This document shows positions 42,685 through 44,303 of a stretch of 44,303 bases of DNA, piece by piece. The notes under the pieces are model-generated. The model was not told the origin of the DNA and made no database searches. It saw nothing but the letters and a program-made list of their open reading frames with translations. The stretch is from Candidatus Merdisoma merdipullorum. Lineage in GTDB: Bacteria; Bacillota; Clostridia; Lachnospirales; Lachnospiraceae. Position numbers and translations under genes: made by a program. The stretch lies in the NCBI GenBank assembly GCA_018715645.1, contig DVLE01000039.1, positions 1 to 44,303 on the forward strand, written 5' to 3'. Position 1 is the stretch's first letter, and each line of letters opens with the position of its first letter.

Positions 42685-42710
42685 CCATATGCGGTATATA
42701 CCGCATATGG
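42685..42710. promoter_or_regulatory. 26-bp perfect palindrome
   Basis: CCATATGCGGTA at 42685-42696, its complement ending at 42710, no gap. It lies five bases after the regulator stop and about 105 bases before the DUF961 start. No T-run, so a protein-binding or replication site is more likely than a terminator. Confidence 0.6.
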
Positions 42711-42714
42711 TACG

Positions 42715-43149
42715 CTACGGATTTCCATGTTTGCTTTTCAAACGTTTTGCATTTTCTTCCGAAAGAAGAACAAGCAATTTTCCCAGTGTAAAATCATCTA
42801 TATCAGAGCTTTTTTGGCGTATAGCAAAATATATTCCGTTTTCTTCTATGTTTTTCAGAATGTCTTCGTTCTGATAGTTGGCTTTTATCTCGCATAATGT
42901 AAGCGGAGGAAGTCCCAAAATGTCAATAATTTCAGTAGTAGAAAAATCCAATACCTGAAACACGTTTAGAAGGCTAATTATATCAGTCAGGCATTTACCA
43001 CTTTCCCAGCGTTGATAAGTATCAAGCGATTTTCCAACCGCATTGGCAACTTCCATTTGTGTTAATTCGAGTTTTATGCGATGTTTACGAAGTTGCTCCC
43101 TTAATTTTTTTTGATAATTTTCACAGAAACTTGCAATATTATTTTTCAT
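42715..43149 (-). CDS. Cro/C1-type HTH regulator of the element
   Basis: 144 residues: helix-turn-helix at about 22-75 (KHRIKLELTQMEVANAVGKS, LDTYQRWESGKC) and a C-terminal part of unknown fold. It is upstream of the transfer genes and probably represses them. Ribosome site is weak (GAGAAAA), and lies in an inverted repeat touching the start codon. Confidence 0.82.
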   Translation of the reverse strand: MKNNIASFCENYQKKLREQLRKHRIKLELTQMEVANAVGKSLDTYQRWESGKCLTDIISLLNVFQVLDFSTTEIIDILGLPPLTLCEIKANYQNEDILKNIEENGIYFAIRQKSSDIDDFTLGKLLVLLSEENAKRLKSKHGNP

Positions 43150-43178
43150 ATGAATTTTCTCATATGATGCGCATCATA
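43147..43178 (-). promoter_or_regulatory. Palindromes over the regulator start
   Basis: CATATGA (43147-43153) faces TCATATG (43160-43166) across the ribosome site and start codon, and next to it is a 16-bp perfect palindrome, TATGATGCGCATCATA (43163-43178). Likely autoregulation by the HTH protein. Confidence 0.5.
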
Positions 43179-43369
43179 ATTACTTTCTTTCTTAGGTGGA
43201 TATCCTGGTCATTTAATCACAATTTACAATTTCTACATTTACAACTGCTGTAATGGTATTCATTACCATTACAGCAATGTAAGTTTATAAAAAATTTATA
43301 GAATTTTAATATTAAATTACTTGACAACCGATTTCAAAATGCTAGCATTATATTTGAAAGAAGTAAGAG

Positions 43370-43489
43370 ATGAGAGAGAAAGAGAGAAACAAGTTGTTAA
43401 ATAATTTATTTATTCAAAAAAAAGAGGGGAACGGGGATTTTCTCCGAGAAAAAGTTTTTGCGTATGCAAAAACGTCTATATTAAGATAA
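43370..43489 (+). CDS. Possible 39-residue peptide
   Basis: ATG to TAA, very charged (MREKERNKLLNNLF onward, many Lys/Glu/Arg). A TTGACA element and palindrome precede it, but the -10 box and the ribosome site (AAAGAAG) are poor. Not recognised. It is listed only because it is the best small frame here. Confidence 0.2.
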   Translation: MREKERNKLLNNLFIQKKEGNGDFLREKVFAYAKTSILR

Positions 43490-43616
43490 GTGAAATTGTA
43501 TAATTATTAAATTGAATGAATAAAAAAGGAGGGGACAAGAGCCGCTCTTTTTATATTTTAAAAGAAAGCATAAAATGAATGAAAGAGTCTTTCTGACCGC
43601 TTCTGGAAATATGCCA

Positions 43617-43682
43617 CAACAGGCTGGCAGAAACAAGGGTAAAATGAACTACTTTGTAGCCCTTGCTTCTGCCAGCCTGTTG
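43617..43682. terminator. Long stem-loop
   Basis: A 16-bp arm (43617-43632 with 43667-43682), one A/C mismatch, then CAAGGG/CCCTTG (43634-43639 with 43660-43665); loop about 20 bases. It is downstream of the repeat-protein remnant on the minus strand. A terminator or the remains of a small mobile repeat both fit. Confidence 0.45.
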
Positions 43683-43867
43683 CGGACTGAGGATAATCAA
43701 GCGGTTAAGAAAGAGTATGCCACCGGGTAACAATCGACTTCCAGCATTGGAAATTGCCCCTCAGCAAGAGTCACATAACAATCCCTGCAAGAAATCATCA
43801 CGTTTCATCTTTCTACGTTATTACCACATCAACTCTAATATCAATTCAACTTTATGTAGATTGCTTC

Positions 43868-44303
43868 TTATTCTGTATCATCGTAATCCTGTGAATAAAT
43901 TATTGTTCCATCGGCATTGACAAACTGTACACGAATGTACTTAAGGATTACACCCGCATCTTCTCCATTCAGCTTATGCTGTGCCATATGGAACATGAAG
44001 TCATTCTCAACGGTGCTGGAGCATCCACAGAAACATGTTCAGCGCTTCACCTGAGTCGTCTCTCCGTCCGGGTTCTCCGTATCAGGATTTTCCGGCTATT
44101 CCGTATCCGGTGTCTCATCAACCTTCGGCTCATCAACCTCCGGCTCATCAACCTCCGGCTCATCGACCTCCGGCTCATCAACCTCCGGCTCATCAACCTC
44201 CGGCTCATCAACCTCCGGCTCATCAACCTCCGGCTCATCAACCTCCGGCTCATCAACCTCCGGCTCATCAACCTCCGGCTCATCAACCTCCGGCTCATCA
44301 ACC
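43868..44303 (-). pseudogene. 3' end of an EPEVD-repeat protein gene, with two in-frame stops
   Basis: On the minus strand the 15-base repeat reads Glu-Pro-Glu-Val-Asp, about 11 to 12 times from the right edge, ending in [11 protein letters not shown] and a TAG at 44098-44096. The same frame goes on as PENPDTENPDGETTQVKR, then TGA at 44041-44039, then TCFCGCSSTVENDFMFHMAQ to IIYSQDYDDTE and TAA at 43870-43868. The downstream part keeps protein-like composition and a Cys-x-Cys...His-x3-His pattern, so it was once coding. Acidic Pro-rich repeats are typical of surface or exported proteins. The 5' part lies outside the window. Confidence 0.6.
44117..44303 (+). repeat. 15-bp tandem repeat array
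   Basis: Unit CATCAACCTCCGGCT repeated without gaps about 12 times to the window edge. The first unit has a T in place of C (CTTCGG) and one near 44162 has CATCGACC; the rest are identical. It is coding on the minus strand (EPEVD) and should vary in copy number. Confidence 0.9.

Larger units (their letters stand above)
37861..43500. mobile_element. Integrative mobilizable element (Tn916-type modules, approximate limits)
   Basis: Six genes on the minus strand in the order regulator, DUF961, TcpA, relaxase, Xis, Int. Replication/mobilization and integration modules resemble those of Tn916 and ICESt3-like elements, but no conjugation-pore genes are present. Ends could not be fixed: the left end lies between the phosphatase start (37827) and the integrase stop (37990), the right end probably between 43276 and 43620. 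Only a 7-base match (TGCAAAA) was found between the two flanks, too short to call att sites. Confidence 0.65.
43179..43867. other. Non-coding region at the right side of the element
   Basis: No firm gene. It contains a 13-bp perfect hairpin (43246-43258/43264-43276) with an ATGGTA/TACCAT core like the arm repeats at 37944-37980; a TTGACA at 43321-43326 followed by the 12-bp palindrome AATGCTAGCATT (43338-43349); an open frame of 39 codons at 43370-43489; GTTTTTGC/GCAAAAAC (43454-43461/43466-43473); a weak terminator at 43537-43559; and a long hairpin at 43617-43682. Confidence 0.5.

Noticed and set aside
43551-43733. 60-codon frame on the minus strand
   Set aside because: It runs through the long hairpin at 43617-43682 and has neither a ribosome site nor similarity to a known protein.
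44047-44301. Open frame of Ser-Arg-Arg-Leu-Met repeats on the minus strand
   Set aside because: It is another frame of the 15-base repeat. The EPEVD frame on the same strand has the natural composition and continues into protein-like sequence.
44117-44303. Possible CRISPR array
   Set aside because: Units are 15 bases, gapless and in frame with a protein; there are no spacers and no cas genes.

Overview
The window looks like chromosome of a Gram-positive anaerobe of the Lachnospiraceae / Clostridium cluster XIVa type. This is inferred from purine-rich Shine-Dalgarno sites at nearly every gene, sigma-A promoters, a membrane pyrophosphatase, a PadR-DUF1700-DUF4097-PspC operon, a Tn916-related integration module and AAA/DUF4143 ATPases. 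No rRNA, tRNA or CRISPR array was seen, so the species is not fixed.

Positions 1-13,400 are an accessory region marked by repeated damage. An IS1634-type transposase gene is followed by a DUF4143 ATPase gene whose 3' end is cut by the element, then an intact paralogue, a C-terminal scrap of a sirtuin, and an AlbA_2 ATP-binding regulator. Next is an intact macrodomain-linked sirtuin (SirTM type, Gln in place of the catalytic His). Its macrodomain partner has lost its N-terminal part at about 7,543, where it abuts the C-terminal 4Fe-4S part of an aldo/keto reductase on the other strand. A divergent thioredoxin / short-chain dehydrogenase pair follows, with two copies of one 17-bp operator facing each other, then an acetyltransferase, a YitT/YczE-like membrane protein with a divergent LysR regulator, a shortened AI-2E/YtvI-like protein and a DUF2871 protein.

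Positions 13,500-37,900 read as conserved chromosome. A minus-strand cluster encodes an NRAMP-like transporter lacking the metal-binding residues, 5-oxoprolinase subunits B, C and A, and a biotin carboxylase with its biotin carrier. Together these resemble a urea carboxylase split over several polypeptides. A two-component system leads into an ABC exporter whose permease is fused to an M1 metallopeptidase, and two small membrane proteins follow. The threonine branch (ACT protein, homoserine dehydrogenase, ApgM-type phosphomutase, aspartokinase), prfB with its programmed frameshift, the PadR envelope operon, a pyrophosphatase with K+-independence residues and a low-molecular-weight tyrosine phosphatase complete this part.

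Positions about 37,900-43,500 are a compact mobile element with all recognised genes on the minus strand: Cro/C1-type regulator, DUF961 protein, TcpA/FtsK-type coupling ATPase, Rep_trans relaxase, excisionase and tyrosine integrase. It has no type IV secretion genes, so it is best read as an integrative mobilizable element that borrows a helper's conjugation machinery. Several palindromes, a candidate oriT hairpin and candidate integrase arm sites lie between its genes. At the right edge is the decayed end of a gene for an EPEVD-repeat protein, with two in-frame stops.
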